Shown here: positions 31,627-42,959 of the stretch, piece by piece | Layout: every line of letters starts with the position of its first letter | Position numbering within the stretch: position 1 is the stretch's first letter | DNA from: Tipula vernalis | Taxonomy: Eukaryota > Arthropoda > Insecta > Diptera > Tipulidae | Direction: 5' to 3' | Length of the DNA: 64,000 bases | Assembly: GCA_958295665.1 (NCBI GenBank) | Contig: OY282560.1 | Coordinates: 44,578,333-44,642,332 of the forward strand | Made by a program: the position numbers and the translations under genes | Notes under the pieces: model-generated | Database searches by the model: none | The model's input: the letters and a program-made list of their open reading frames with translations, nothing else | Told to the model about the DNA's origin: nothing

Positions 31627-33545
31627 TCAACACTGACATCAAACTTTTTGATTTTTATGAGAGTGTAGATATTAATAACTTTCACAGATTCAAAGATAGT
31701 GAAAATAAAATTAACACATTTTGTTGCTGGCTGTAAAATGTCTCCTGAATGTTGATTTTAAATACGTATGACACAAAATTAAGTTGCATAAATTATGCAA
31801 TCAAATAATTTCCACTACTTAATAAAAAAAAAGCTTGTTTGTAGCTTAATATGTCAAATATTTTCAATTCATTATGATTAATCAACTCATTAAGTATTCA
31901 TATACCACCTCATTGGCATCATATACGATCGTAAATACATAAAGGTACAAAACAAAAGAATATTATGTTGGATTTATGTTGTATGTACAAGTAAATTTAT
32001 TTGATGTCGTTTTATAGCATTTCATATACGATGTAAGCGTATGTAAAATTAAGTTGATAAAATCTATAAAAGCTTTTCTTTAGATGGTTAAAAGCTCATT
32101 ATTAAATTAAATAAAAATAAATGTTCACCTAAATGTTGAATGAATCGTTAAATATATTGATTTTATATCAAGTAATATTTACCTCACACAAAATCATACA
32201 TACGTATACATAAACGTACATATGTAGGTTGTTAAATATGATTTTAACATTGAACGTGAATATTCATTCATCCAAATAAACAATTTGGTTTTTTGTCGAT
32301 GTATACTATATAGATGAGCAGTTTACATAATAATATGTTAATTAAATAGCATTTAAATGTATAAACAAAATTAAAGTTGGTTTAATTTATTTACTTCCTA
32401 ATAAACATAGTTTGGTATATAGGTAATAGTCTGGAACACATACGTTGTGCGGCAAGTGAAATACTAGCAAAGGGTTAATTATTAGCGTTTTTTTTTTTTT
32501 TTGACACTTTGCATTATAATATTGAAAAAGATTTCCATTAGATAAATTGATTTTACTTACTACAATTACTGTGTAGTATGTGTTGTGTACGATGAAGTAC
32601 AAGTCATGGATATTTATTGGAATTGGAGAAAAATATGTGCGATGAGTGAGATGACTGATGTCATTTTAGTATAATAAGATTAAGAGCACAAATTGAATTG
32701 GAATTATGAGAAGTTTCAAAAACCAATTATTTTTGGACTAAACCTTTCACTTTTTATTTATTAATAATCCACAAAGTTAAAAGAAAGTACTGTCCATTGT
32801 TGAAAGTAAAAGTTTTACTCTTCCAAATAAAGTCCTTGAGGAGAAAGTTTTTTTTCATAGTTTGGCGAAATATATACGAGATTATAGGTAAAGAAATCAT
32901 AATTACCATTTAGAGGTAAATATTACTCCATAAGTTTTATCCATCTTTCATTCCGTTACACCCGGATTTATGAACTCTTTTTTGACCAATATTCAGCCTC
33001 AAAGTAACTATCTTTGCTTAATTCTCCGATTCTCTTTGTGTCATAAAACATGAAAATAGTCAAAAATATGTCAGTGATCGGAAATTAGGCCATTTAAATC
33101 CTTATCTTTAGCTCTTTCAATCCGGAATTAACTTTTTTTTGTGATAGGTTGTGTTTTTATGGTCAAAATAAATAAAAAATCAAAAAATTAAATTTGTTGT
33201 ACCAACCTCTATTGGTAAATGAAAAGCGGATACGCCAAATCTCTTCTTGTTTCGAGAGACACAGTCTCACTTTGCGTTACGAGAAATGGCTATTATTTGT
33301 ATTGCCCTTCGATAATTTAATCTTTGCGACGTAATCCATGAATTATATTTTATGATTTCAACAAAGACAATATGTCTAATCTTAAAAGAGTCAGAAGCAA
33401 CTCTATACAGTTCTAAATGGCATAAAAAAATGATAACAACAATCATAATAGGTACTAATAACAATAATAATATCAATAATAATATTAAAATAAGTAATGA
33501 TAATTATAATAAAGAATATGCACGATAATAATAAAAAAAAATGTA
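31627..33545. other. AT-rich region without genes
   Basis: No supported genes or RNA. A GAGGTTGGTACAACAAATT-like sequence (inverted, near 33195-33215) again recalls a mariner tip without a partner. TAATAATAAT-type microsatellite text at 33440-33540. Confidence 0.4.
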
Positions 33546-33960
33546 AAGGGTTGAAACCTCTTGATGTGATCAGAACTTCAGTCTTGATTAATTCAACTCT
33601 CAAATTAATACCGAAATGAACCTCTTAAGTCAATCTTCAGCATAATATCCAACACAATTTACAACTCAATCTCCAATCACCAAATCAACCCTTAATCAAC
33701 TTTCAAATCAACCCTTAACCTACACCCAAATCAACCCTTAAATAATTCATCAACCGAAAAACTCACTTTATCCCAATGCATGCTAACTAAATCCTCACAC
33801 TACTTCAACTCAACTTAGCTCGACCCAAATATCAACCCTCTGCTCAACTCCACTAAATACTAAACTCGACCTCAAATTAATCTCTAACCGAACTTCCCTA
33901 TAAAATCCAACTAAATTTCAACTCAAATCTTACTCACTACCATACCATAATAGCAACGTA
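33546..33960. repeat. CAACTCAACCC-type degenerate repeat with a shared header
   Basis: The header AAGGGTTGAAACCTC, then GATGTGATCAGAACTTCAGTC, resembles AAGGGCTGAAACCTC, then GAGGCCAGAACTTCGGTC at about 61648-61685. In both places the header is followed by C/A/T-rich, G-poor text built from CAACTCAACCCTTAA-like words. Confidence 0.6.
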
Positions 33961-34085
33961 CAAATTTAACCGGAACACGTAAAGTCATACTATCACACAA
34001 TTAAACAATCGTTCCATCATAGCATTATTCCATTTTACCACAATTCCATCATGACAAAATATCATTAAACCATCATACAATCATA
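33961..34085. repeat. CCATCATA-type array, left part
   Basis: Degenerate CATCATACAATCATACC-like words lead up to the TA target of the transposon at 34086. The array resumes at 35258. Confidence 0.7.
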
Positions 34086-35255
34086 CAAGGTGGGCCATCT
34101 GTTAGTCCTTTTTCTATTTCTAAATAAAACACACATTTTGGGATGAAAAGTCAAAATTTTTTATTGATAATAAAAGGTATGCCATTTATATGCTGTGCCA
34201 TTTATGTATGAAAAACCATATCGTTCATATGCTTACCACGGCTTCATCTACTGGCCTGCATCCGAACATCAAAATTTTCGAAGACCTTTTTCAATAAAAG
34301 CGGGTCAATAACCTGAATTTCAGCTCGAATGTTGTTTTTTAGTTGTTGAATTGTTTGTGGATGATTAGCATAAACCTTACCTTTCAAATAATCCCACAAA
34401 AAATAATCAAATGGTGTTAAATCCGGGCTTCTTGTTGGCCAAGGAACTTCACAATTTCTTGAAATTATCCGATCAGCAAATTTTGTTGACAATAAATGGA
34501 TTGTTGCATGATTTGCGTGGCATGTCGCTCCATCTTGTTGAAACCAAAGGTCGTAGACATGCAATTCATTCAATTTGGGCCACAAAAAACCAGTTAACAT
34601 GTTGCGATAACGTTCCCCATTCACTGTAAGGGCATTTTCCTGTTCGTTTTCAAAGAAAAACGGCCCAATGATGCCACCAGCCCATAAACTACACCAAACA
34701 GTGACTCTTGAAGGATGAAGTTCTTCGACAATTTTGCTTATTGACGTACCCATTAACAAAACGACGACGATTTAAATGGTCTAGCGGCCTCAATTTTGGA
34801 GTTAGTTGAATTTTGTATGGATGAAAATGAAGATCCACATGCAAAATGCATCGTAATGTGGTTCGTGAAATGTTTAGTTCTTCTGAACGATGCCTGGTTG
34901 ATGTGCTTAGTTCTACTGCATCAAGAGTACGAACTGGATGAACATGTTGTTACGGTCTACGACCTTCCACTGAACCAGTTTCTTCAAAACAATCAATAAT
35001 TTTGCCGATTGCACACTCACTAGGACGTCCATGTCGACAAAAACTCTCACGTAATTTACGAAATGTTGTTGTTTTTGAACGATTATTTTCATAATAAATT
35101 TGGACAATGAAAATGCATTGTTGTGTTGTTAGCGACTCCATGATGGTAAATGGCATATTTTTGACTTTTCATATGTCAAAAAAAAATTTAGAACAGATAA
35201 AATTAAGTACCAAAATTCATTGAGTGAAAAAAGGACCAAAATATGGCCCACCCTG
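34086..35255 (-). mobile_element. DD41D-type Tc1/mariner transposon, 1170 bp
   Basis: The ends are CAAGGTGGGCCATCTG (34086) and, inverted, CAGGGTGGGCCATATT (35255), each flanked by TA (34084-34085 and 35256-35257), the usual duplication of this superfamily. The inverted repeats continue with GTCCTTTTT on both sides. It encodes one transposase on the minus strand, which is internally deleted. It has split a CCATCATA-type array into two. Confidence 0.9.
34244..35156 (-). pseudogene. DD41D-type transposase with internal deletion
   Basis: From 35156: MPFTIMESLTTQQCIFIVQI and NRSKTTTFRKLRESF (helix-turn-helix), and IIDCFEETGSVEGRRP ending at a stop near 34950. The text continues in another frame with HVHPVRTLDAVELST, LNISRTTLRCILHVDLHFHP and LDHLNRRRFV. 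A deletion at about 34760 then removes the first catalytic Asp block. The frame from 34759 is open: EELHPSRVTVWCSLWAGGII, DLWFQQDGATCHANHA (second Asp) and RSPDLTPFDYFLWDYLKGKV (third Asp). Forty-one residues separate the last two Asps. The best C-terminal half of this group here, but inactive. Confidence 0.85.
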
Positions 35256-35257
35256 TA

Positions 35258-35745
35258 CCATCGTACCATAGTTACGTTGAACCATCCCATTAGCACACCA
35301 ACCATTATTCTAGAATAAATACCGTCATAACATCATACGTTGTATCATATATACAATCATACCATCACACCATCATACAATAATACCAACCCATCATACC
35401 ACTATACCATCATAACATCCCACAATCATACCATCGTATATACCATCTTACCACGATCTCTGCATACCATCGTACCGTGATACCATCATACCATTATACC
35501 ATCATACAATCATACCATCGTACCATCATACCATCTTATCATTATACCATCAAATCGGCATACCTTGATAACACCATAATACCATCATACCATCATACTG
35601 TCAAACCATCATACCACCATACCACTTTACCCTCATACCATCATGCCATCATGTCATCAAACCATCGTACCATCATACCATTAAACAATCATACAAGTTT
35701 TACACTTCAAATTAAACTTTTTACCTTCCAAATTTAACCTTTTAC
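35258..35745. repeat. CCATCATA-type array, right part
   Basis: About 60 degenerate copies of an 8-9-bp CCATCATAC word continue the array at 33961-34085. The 86-aa frame at 35477-35737 (YHHTI/PSYHH repeats) is a by-product. Confidence 0.9.
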
Positions 35746-36140
35746 ATATCAAATTGATCCCTTAGCAAATCATATGTTTGGCCAATTAGGATGGATCTTG
35801 GCTATTCATGAATTGATTATGATGAAATTTGACATATGCGTTGGAATTGGGATTATAAAATGATTTTTGGATAAAGTTCTGTAAACGTTGTTCTTGTAAT
35901 AAGAATATAGCTTAGCTGTTTTTAACCGATTATGATGTATTTTGACGTTTCCAACGCGTGGAAGGAAATGTAACCCAAGAATTATTTTTAGACCAGGTTG
36001 TTAGAAATATGTCAAGATGGCTTCAATAACGTTGTCTGTATAAAGATTTTATTTATTTATTTATTATTAACATTTATCAAAAAAGTTAACAACCAGATTA
36101 TCGAGTGGATTTAATGTCCTTTTAAGGACCCTATTAAAAA
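35746..36140. other. spacer
   Basis: No gene seen. TTTATTTATTTATTATT microsatellite at 36050-36070. Confidence 0.4.
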
Positions 36141-36141
36141 T

Positions 36142-37410
36142 AGCCGAAAGTTTCTAGCCGAAAGTTTCTAGCAGAAAATTTCTAGCCGAAAGTAAAAAGT
36201 CGATAATGACAGCCAAAAGTAAATAGGATACATAGTTTGCAATAAAAAATTTTGTAAATAGTCTTACGTGGAAAACTTTGTTTAACCTAAGTAGTCGTGG
36301 AAAATATCGGAAAATCAGAAGGATTCACAAAATTGGAATAAAATCAGCCTCTAGAGTGTACATCTGAAGTTGAATCGTTTTTACTATGTGATATGTCAAT
36401 AGCTATCGCAGGAAAAAATTGAGTTCAAGTTTCCCGTGGGAAATCTCGGAAAATTCCATTCTCCAAAAATCATTAGAAAATTTGTAATAAATCAGCCTCT
36501 AGAGTGTTATGTCTGGAAATGAATTGCATTGATGTGATTTGTCAATAGCTATCGCAGGAAAAAAATTCAGTTCATTTTCCCGTGGGAAATCTCGGAAAAA
36601 AAAAGTTTCCAGCCGAAAGTAAGAAATGGATGAATAAAATCAGCCTCTAGAGTGTTATCTCTGGATTGCATTGATGTGACTTGTCAATAGCTATCGCAGG
36701 AAGAAAATTCGGTTCAAGTTTCCCGTGAAAATCTTGGAAAATTCGATTTTCCAAAAATCATTAGAAAATTTGTATAAAATCAGCCTCTAGAGTGTTATGT
36801 CTGTAAATGAATTGCATTGATGTGAATTATCAATACCTATCGTAGGAAAAAAATTCAGTTCAAGTTTCCCGTGGGAAATCTTGGAAAATTCGATTTTCCA
36901 AAAATCATTAGAAAATTTGTATAAAATCAGCCTCTAGAGTGTTATGTCTGGAGATGGATTGCATTGATGTGATTTATCAATAGCTATCGCAGGAAAAAAA
37001 TTCAGTTCAAGTTTCCCGTGAAAATCTCGGAAAATTCGATTTGCCAAAATTCATTATTCATTTGACAGCCAAAATTAAATAGGATACATGGATTTAAATA
37101 ATTTTTTTTGTAAATAATCTTACGTGGAAAACCTTGTTTAACCTAGTCGTGGAAAATATCGAAAAATCAGACGAATCCACAAAATTGGAATAAAATCAGC
37201 CGCTAGTGTGTATCTGAAGTTGAATCGTTTTTATGTGATTTGACAATAGCTATCGAATGAAAAAATTCAATACAAGTTTCCCGTGGGTAATCTCGAAAAA
37301 TTCGATTTTCCAAAAATCATTAGAAAATTTGTATAAAATCAGCCTCTAGAGTGTTTTGTCTAGAGATGGATTGCATTGATGTGATTAGTCACTGTTAGTT
37401 TGTACAGCAT
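36142..37410. repeat. 145-bp tandem repeat with higher-order structure
   Basis: CAGCCTCTAGAGTGT or a close variant recurs at 36345, 36493, 36641, 36781, 36928, 37197 and 37340. A unit also has CATTGATGTGATTTGTCAA, TAGCTATCGCAGGAAAAAA, TTTCCCGTGGGAAATCTCGG and TTTTCCAAAAATCATTAG. A distinct leader of about 150 bp (GACAGCCAAAAGTAAATAGG onward) precedes the array at 36208 and recurs at 37062, where one interval is 269 bp, so two blocks of leader plus monomers are present. A small TAGCCGAAAGTTTC repeat (14 bp, four copies) opens the region. Confidence 0.85.
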
Positions 37411-37753
37411 TGAGTTGCTTGCGAAGTTGAAACTTTTCTCGGCATTCTCGAGATTTTGTTGAGATTCATAGAAATTATTCGCAGAGATGCATATTATTTT
37501 AGGTTACAGTTATTTTTAACTCCAAGGTTCTCGAAATGTTTATATGTTAGTCGAGATTTTCCAGATTTTCGTCCTGGTTTCTTTGGACTTATTCTGGTTT
37601 TTCAAACTTCTGCGGGCGTCCTGGAAAATGTCTTACACTGTACTGGTCTTTTGATAATATCTATCCGGAGGAACCAGAATAATAACACAATTTAAATACT
37701 TTATTTAAGAAATTGATATCCAGTCCAGATTAGGAGGTATTTATGGAATCGGC
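37411..37753. other. spacer
   Basis: Rich in TTCTCGAGATTTT-like words; no gene seen. Confidence 0.4.
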
Positions 37754-38231
37754 TTAACGTCTCATGTCGTCTTCGATTCACCAAATAAAATCAATCTGTG
37801 ACGCAATCGATTGATTTTTCTGCTGTCAAGTTATTCGATTCGCCCAATAAAATCTAGATTAGATTTTTTGTCAGATTTACCCCTCATTTACTAATACCAA
37901 CAACAAATACTGTCATTTCGCTGTCATTTTCACTAGAACTGCCATTTTGTTGCTATGCCTACTCAAATATTATGTACATACTACCAGCGTCATTATTCCA
38001 TCAGTAATTTTTAACGTTACAAGATCATTCCAAAGTTTCATTAATTTTATCATTACTGTGACATCCATTCAATTGTGTGGATTTTGAAAGTTTATAAGTA
38101 AAATGTAACAAATAAAAGTGTATTGATTGCAAAACTAATAATGGATGATAGAGAAAAAGTATGTATTGCTATAATTTTAGTGTTATCTGTTAAAAAGAAT
38201 GTTAGGCGCTGACGCTCGATGAAGGATTGGC

Positions 38232-38956
38232 TTGAAAAACGGAATAAGTATTCCCATGTTGTTCTTTTTATCAGTAGACTTCAAAAATTATTTCCGTTTG
38301 AGTGACGGAACATTTAATAAGTTGCTGCAATTGGTTAAACCATTTATACGAAGGCAGGATACGAACATGAGGGAAAACATACCAGCGGATGAAAGGTTCG
38401 CATTACGTCGAGGTACTTGGCGACGAGGAGAAATTTTGATGACATAAAATTTTCGGCTGTTATATCACCTGCAACAATAAGCAACGTTATTATAGAGACT
38501 TGTGAAGTGCTCATGTATGTCCTCAAAGACTATTTAAAAGTAACTTTATCTAATCGTAGTTATTAATTTATTTTAAATAAATTTAATTTTTTTAGTTACC
38601 CAGTTTTTCATTCAATACCTTGGGGTTAATCGACGGCAAGCATATTGCAATTATAAAGCCAGCCAATTCCGGCGCTTGGTACGCCGGACGCCGGAATAAA
38701 TGAACGTATATCAGATGGAGGAGTTTTGTATTACTCCAAATTTGGGGAGCTAATGCAGAAAGGAACCCTTAATTTACCAAAAAGCTTGTCTCTTATCAAA
38801 TGCAAGAGGAATGTATCCGTATGCCATTTATTAACGCCCTATGCACAGAAATCAATAAATGAAGCTCGATATGAGTTTAATGAAACATTATCAAGAGCAC
38901 GCATTGTTGTGAAGAACGCATTTGGTGTCTTGGCATCCAGATTTGGCGTATTCTAA
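38232..38956 (+). pseudogene. Harbinger 2 transposase
   Basis: NYFRLSDGTFNKLLQLVKPF and NIPADERFALR (38290-38400), then after a frameshift FSAVISPATISNVIIETCEV and VLKDYLK, a likely intron ending TTTTTTTAG at 38595, then IPWGLIDGKHIAIIKPANSG with the first catalytic Asp in IDGKH (38628-38642). After a frame change come YYSKFGELMQKGTLNLPKSL, TPYAQKSINEARYEFNETLS and RARIVVKNAFGVLASRFGVF. The second catalytic Asp region is deleted between about 38705 and 38740. Non-functional. Confidence 0.75.
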
Positions 38957-39166
38957 AAATAAATTAACCTAGAACCTCACAAAGCCGAGATAATATAAAT
39001 GGCATGTTGTTATATGCACAACTTCCGAGCTAAGAAAAATATTCATTCATAATTTGCGTTCAATGAAGGAAGCATAAGCAATAACCTTGTTGATGTGCAA
39101 AAGGAGCATGAGAAATGTACAAGCTTACTGAAATAAAATGCTTAACATTAAATTTAAAATTATTTA

Positions 39167-39918
39167 TTATTTTTGGTTTGGTTGGTATAATTTAAAAAAA
39201 AAAATAAAAAAAAAAAAAACAGGAATTGGGCTTGCTACATGTTGTTGTTGTAGAGAAGGTTGAGGAGTACTGGCTTCAAAACCGGAACTTGAAGTCAAAT
39301 CGGTTGATGGTACAACCCTACATGGGTCCTGATTAATTTTTATCGAATATCTATCAAGTTTTCCCAGTCGTGCCTCGAAAAGCACTTCTTTAATTGCTTT
39401 CTCAGCGAAGATTCTTTGCTGAGGATGTATAGTATTAAGGGTTTCTTCTCAAGCAATGGCAATTATTGGACTTTTTTGCTGCTAGGCTGCTCTAAATAGG
39501 TATAGGCCATCTTTAGCAGTTGATTCGGCTTCGCTCCTATATTGAGGCGGTTATTTCGCTTTGTGGTGGTGAAGAAATATTTGAGCGCGATGAAGCCTAT
39601 GCCTCATCGTGCAGATTATCGCTTTCTTTAATCTGAAAAAATGAAATAAATGAGAAAAAACTTATATTCCAAGCGCATGGTACTAACCTCGCTCTATTGT
39701 TTAGTCATGAAGTTAGCGGGTTTTTCGTATTTATTTAAAACCCACGAACTTGGCTGGTACACCATATCCGGACTAATTCCCGATCTGTTCGAATCCACTA
39801 TTTTTTTAAGTTCCTTTCGATAATTGAACCTAAGCGTATTTATTTTACTTCGTACATCGTCCCTGTTAGCATCACTCTTAATTTTTTTTATAAATTGGTA
39901 ATAGCTTGTCCAATGCAC
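39167..39918 (-). pseudogene. Harbinger 2 MADF protein
   Basis: From 39918 the frame gives WTSYYQFIKKIKSDANRDDV, KINTLRFNYRKELKKIVDSN and MVYQPSSWVLNKYEK, the central and C-terminal MADF domain. A likely short intron (donor near 39690, acceptor TTTTTTCAG near 39637) leads to a region with stops. The C-terminal part, LFEARLGKLDRYSIKINQDP then a Ser/Thr/Gln-rich tail, lies at 39385-39240. A poly-A tract at 39194-39221 cuts the 3' end. Confidence 0.65.
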
Positions 39919-40469
39919 TATTCCGAATTTTTTTTTTTTTCATGTAGCGCGGATGTATGGGGTACCATAATTGTAGTAGACTCTCATAAAGCTCTATGAA
40001 GTTTCCAGATCTTTCCAGTCTTCAACATTAATTCAATGTATACAAATATTCATCATCATTCATTGTTGATGTTTATTATTAATTATTACTCTTTAAAAAT
40101 ATTTGTAATAATACGCTTTATTTATATTCTGTACACAGTTTATTTCATTTCGTTTATTAATTCCGCAGTAATAATTGTCACTTTTTGAATTTGACAGATA
40201 AATCGCCGAACGAGTAGAATGATGTAAAAAAGTAATGAAGCGAATCCTTCACGATCACTAATAACGTCATTAGTACAAGTTACACGATCAATATTAATAT
40301 CATTATCAGAAAGTAATGGCAATAATATTGACCGTGTAATGTGCACAAATAATATTTTTCAAGAAGTCAAAACACATAAAAATAACCGGGCAATTTGATT
40401 TTCTTGTTCAATTCACGGATAGATTTTTGAAAGAGGCGGTTAAAGCGAATCGAAAACGACATAAGATTA

Positions 40470-41805
40470 ACTAAAATCCATCAACTAATATGCTTGTTCC
40501 ATTTGATGCTGGTGGTTGAGATAATATTCTGAATTAGCTAAGTTAGTTTAGCTAAGCGACCAAAACATCATTGGCAGTGTTCCGCAATATTATCAGAATT
40601 TGAGTTGTTCTGAGAGCGTGAATAATTCCATTTTATATTAGGAACTACTTCTAAAATTGGCATAATAACTTAGATATAAAATTTCTTTAAAATCGCTTGA
40701 CAAACGTGTACGTTCCATTTGGTGCTGGGAACTTAGTAAATGCCTGGATTGGTTATGTGTAAAAAACTAATTTCTGTTTAGCAAATTTTTTTTTTTTTTT
40801 TTTTTTTTTATTTATGGTTTGTACTTATGCACCAAAGTATCATTAGTAGTGTCCCCATTACTTATTGAATTCTGGCCATATTTTATTACAAAGAAATTCA
40901 TTTCCTGCACCAAAATGGAACTTCTGCGATTATGCACGAATTCCATTGAAATTTAATATCTGACTTAACCAACATATTTGATGATCAATGAATCAGTTAC
41001 ATGATATCCAAATGATGAAAGAAGGCTAGCGGATTTGAAACTTTTCTAGAAGAGATTTCAACCCACATCTATTTTAAACCAAATTCAAAACATATTTCCA
41101 GTCTTAATAATTGTTCTAGTTTTTTGAAGCCGAAAGTTCTGAAATTTCAAGCTTTTTCAGACTTCGCCGACTGGATTTAAAATTTCAAGATTTTCAAGCT
41201 TTCTAAATTATTCATTGGTTTTTTTTGATATTTTCGGAGTTATTCGTGAATTACATGGCGTGGTTAGGTTCCTCCACATTTTTCGAGATTTTCAGAATTT
41301 TAGCCACTGAATTTTAATGCAACTATTAGCTGTAGGAGAGAATAAGTAGAGGTTTGCACCTGTGTGGACCAAGGGTTTCAAAATTATTTAAAAAAATGAA
41401 AATTTAATTTTATATCAAAACACGTTAATTTTTATTTAATATGCATAACTACACATAATAAAAAGATTAGATACGAGGATATATAAATAATGTAATAAAC
41501 AAAACCTACATTATAATAAAACTTAAATCAATTTTTTTTAAAAAAACTAAAATCATTTTGAACAAACATCAACACTTTGCAGCATTGAAGCGTTCTTTAA
41601 CAAATTATTGATTAGCATATTCCTCATAATTTATGTATACAACAAGTTTTTTTTTTTTTTTTTAAATATATAACGCGCATCTGTATCTGCAGCTGTTATC
41701 GATATCACGACAAAATTAGTATTCGCGCCCCGTTCTCTTATGAGCTAAATATGCAAAAGGTTAAATATTCTTTTGATCGATTTGACATTTTATAACTTAT
41801 AACAT
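40470..41805. other. AT-rich spacer
   Basis: T runs at 40789-40809 and 41648-41664. No gene seen. Confidence 0.4.
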
Positions 41806-41809
41806 AAAA

Positions 41810-41815
41810 TTTATT
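41810..41815 (-). terminator. possible polyadenylation signal of gene 2
   Basis: AATAAA on the minus strand 227 bp after the stop codon of gene 2. It is the first AATAAA downstream, so it is the best candidate. Confidence 0.45.
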
Positions 41816-42041
41816 CTATAATATAGGAAATGATTTTAATAATTTGCTTAACAATATATTTAAAATAAATTCAATTATAAAATAAATTTGTGCGCCAAAT
41901 TATATGAGTCTTATTATAAATGAGTGTAGAGTATAAACAACTGAAAAAATTTTTGGTTTAATTTAATTATTACAAAACTTAATGCTAATATATGTTGTAT
42001 AGTTCGTGACACGGATCACACACACTGTTTACTGTTTCTCT

Positions 42042-42587
42042 CTAATATCTGAAATGTTCTGCATACTTCTTTCGGTATTCCTCTTTTGATAGTTTTTTGT
42101 TTTGCCTCTTAACATCTCGCTGGCGATAAACAAACAATGGTCGAAATACTATTGCACGCTTTGGGCGATCATCTTTGGCCGCCGCTCGCTTAACCAAATG
42201 ATGCTGTTGATAGTATGGTAGTAATAATTGTGTTGATGGTGGTGCCGTTTGATATTGGATATATTGGTTTGGTTGAACTGGATACTGTGGCAATTGTATT
42301 ATGGATGGAGTTGGTGGTTGACTTGAAATCACTTGGAATGTTGTTGGACTCTTCTCACGATCAAAACGATACAATTCTTTTAAGAAATTACGATATTCCG
42401 GTGATTTATTGGGGTTGATTAGTGGTGATGCTGTAGTTGGAAATATATTGGGCGCTTCTGATTCAGAAAATATTTTTTGCCCCACATCATAATTTTGATA
42501 GAGCTGCTGTTGATAGTCGGTATGATGTAATCCTTCTGATATGGCAAATATTATTGCTATCAATACGATATTGCTTACTGAAATCAT
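42042..42587 (-). CDS. gene 2: secreted precursor with furin-type site, 181 aa
   Basis: Paralogue of gene 1; no named family recognised. Residues 1-19 (MISVSNIVLIAIIFAISEG) are a signal peptide. SPLINPNKSPEYRNFLKELY (54-73), then YRFD and TFQV, is the conserved core. A Pro/Gln/Tyr-rich linker (90-130) is longer than in gene 1. HLVKRA (130-135) is followed by a furin site RPKR (141-144). The C-terminal peptide 145-181 contains LFVYRQRDVK and EEYRKKYAEHFRY. There is no cysteine or transmembrane segment beyond the signal. The start is supported by the splice acceptor GCTTTTTAG at 42628 and alignment with gene 1. The frame is intact. Shared sites suggest the same processing; the function is unknown. 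Confidence 0.88.
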   Translation of the reverse strand: MISVSNIVLIAIIFAISEGLHHTDYQQQLYQNYDVGQKIFSESEAPNIFPTTASPLINPNKSPEYRNFLKELYRFDREKSPTTFQVISSQPPTPSIIQLPQYPVQPNQYIQYQTAPPSTQLLLPYYQQHHLVKRAAAKDDRPKRAIVFRPLFVYRQRDVKRQNKKLSKEEYRKKYAEHFRY

Positions 42588-42959
42588 TGTTTGTATATGC
42601 GCTATGTATTATTACGGTGATCACAATCTAAAAAGCAAATAAAGAAACAAAACCAAAAAAAAGAAAAAAAAAAATCATTTTAGTTAGGACGACTCAATAT
42701 TTGAATATTATTATTTAATTAACTTTATTATTAAAATCGAACTCAATTAACACATTTCGAACAAAATAAAATGAATAGAAAAAAAAAACTAGAATTTCTT
42801 GACTAAACTTAACCAGAATTCTGTGGCTTCGTGTGTTATCTCAATGCCGTAATTAAATTGATATTTTAATCACTTAATGATTTGTTGTTTTGTTTAAATA
42901 CTTGTGACTACTAAATTTAGACATCTAGCAATGATGGGAAATAAATTTAAGATTTCAAG

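Larger units (their letters stand above)
37757..40466. mobile_element. PIF/Harbinger transposon 2, degraded
   Basis: TTA duplications flank it (37754-37756 and 40467-40469). The left end has TCTCATGTCGTCTTCGATTC and the right end, inverted, TCTTATGTCGTTTTCGATTC; three extra bases sit outside the left copy. It contains a transposase (+) and a MADF protein (-) converging, the order expected for the superfamily and unscrambled, unlike Harbinger 1. Its sequence differs clearly from Harbinger 1, so it is another subfamily. Confidence 0.75.

Noticed and set aside
23464..33215. TTAGGTTGGTACAA at 23.46 kb and its inverted relative at 33.2 kb as ends of one mariner element
   Set aside because: The 9.7 kb between them holds unrelated repeats and no mariner transposase; the similarity is short.
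35477..35737. 86-aa His/Tyr/Ser-rich frame
   Set aside because: Translation of the CCATCATA array; no independent evidence of coding.
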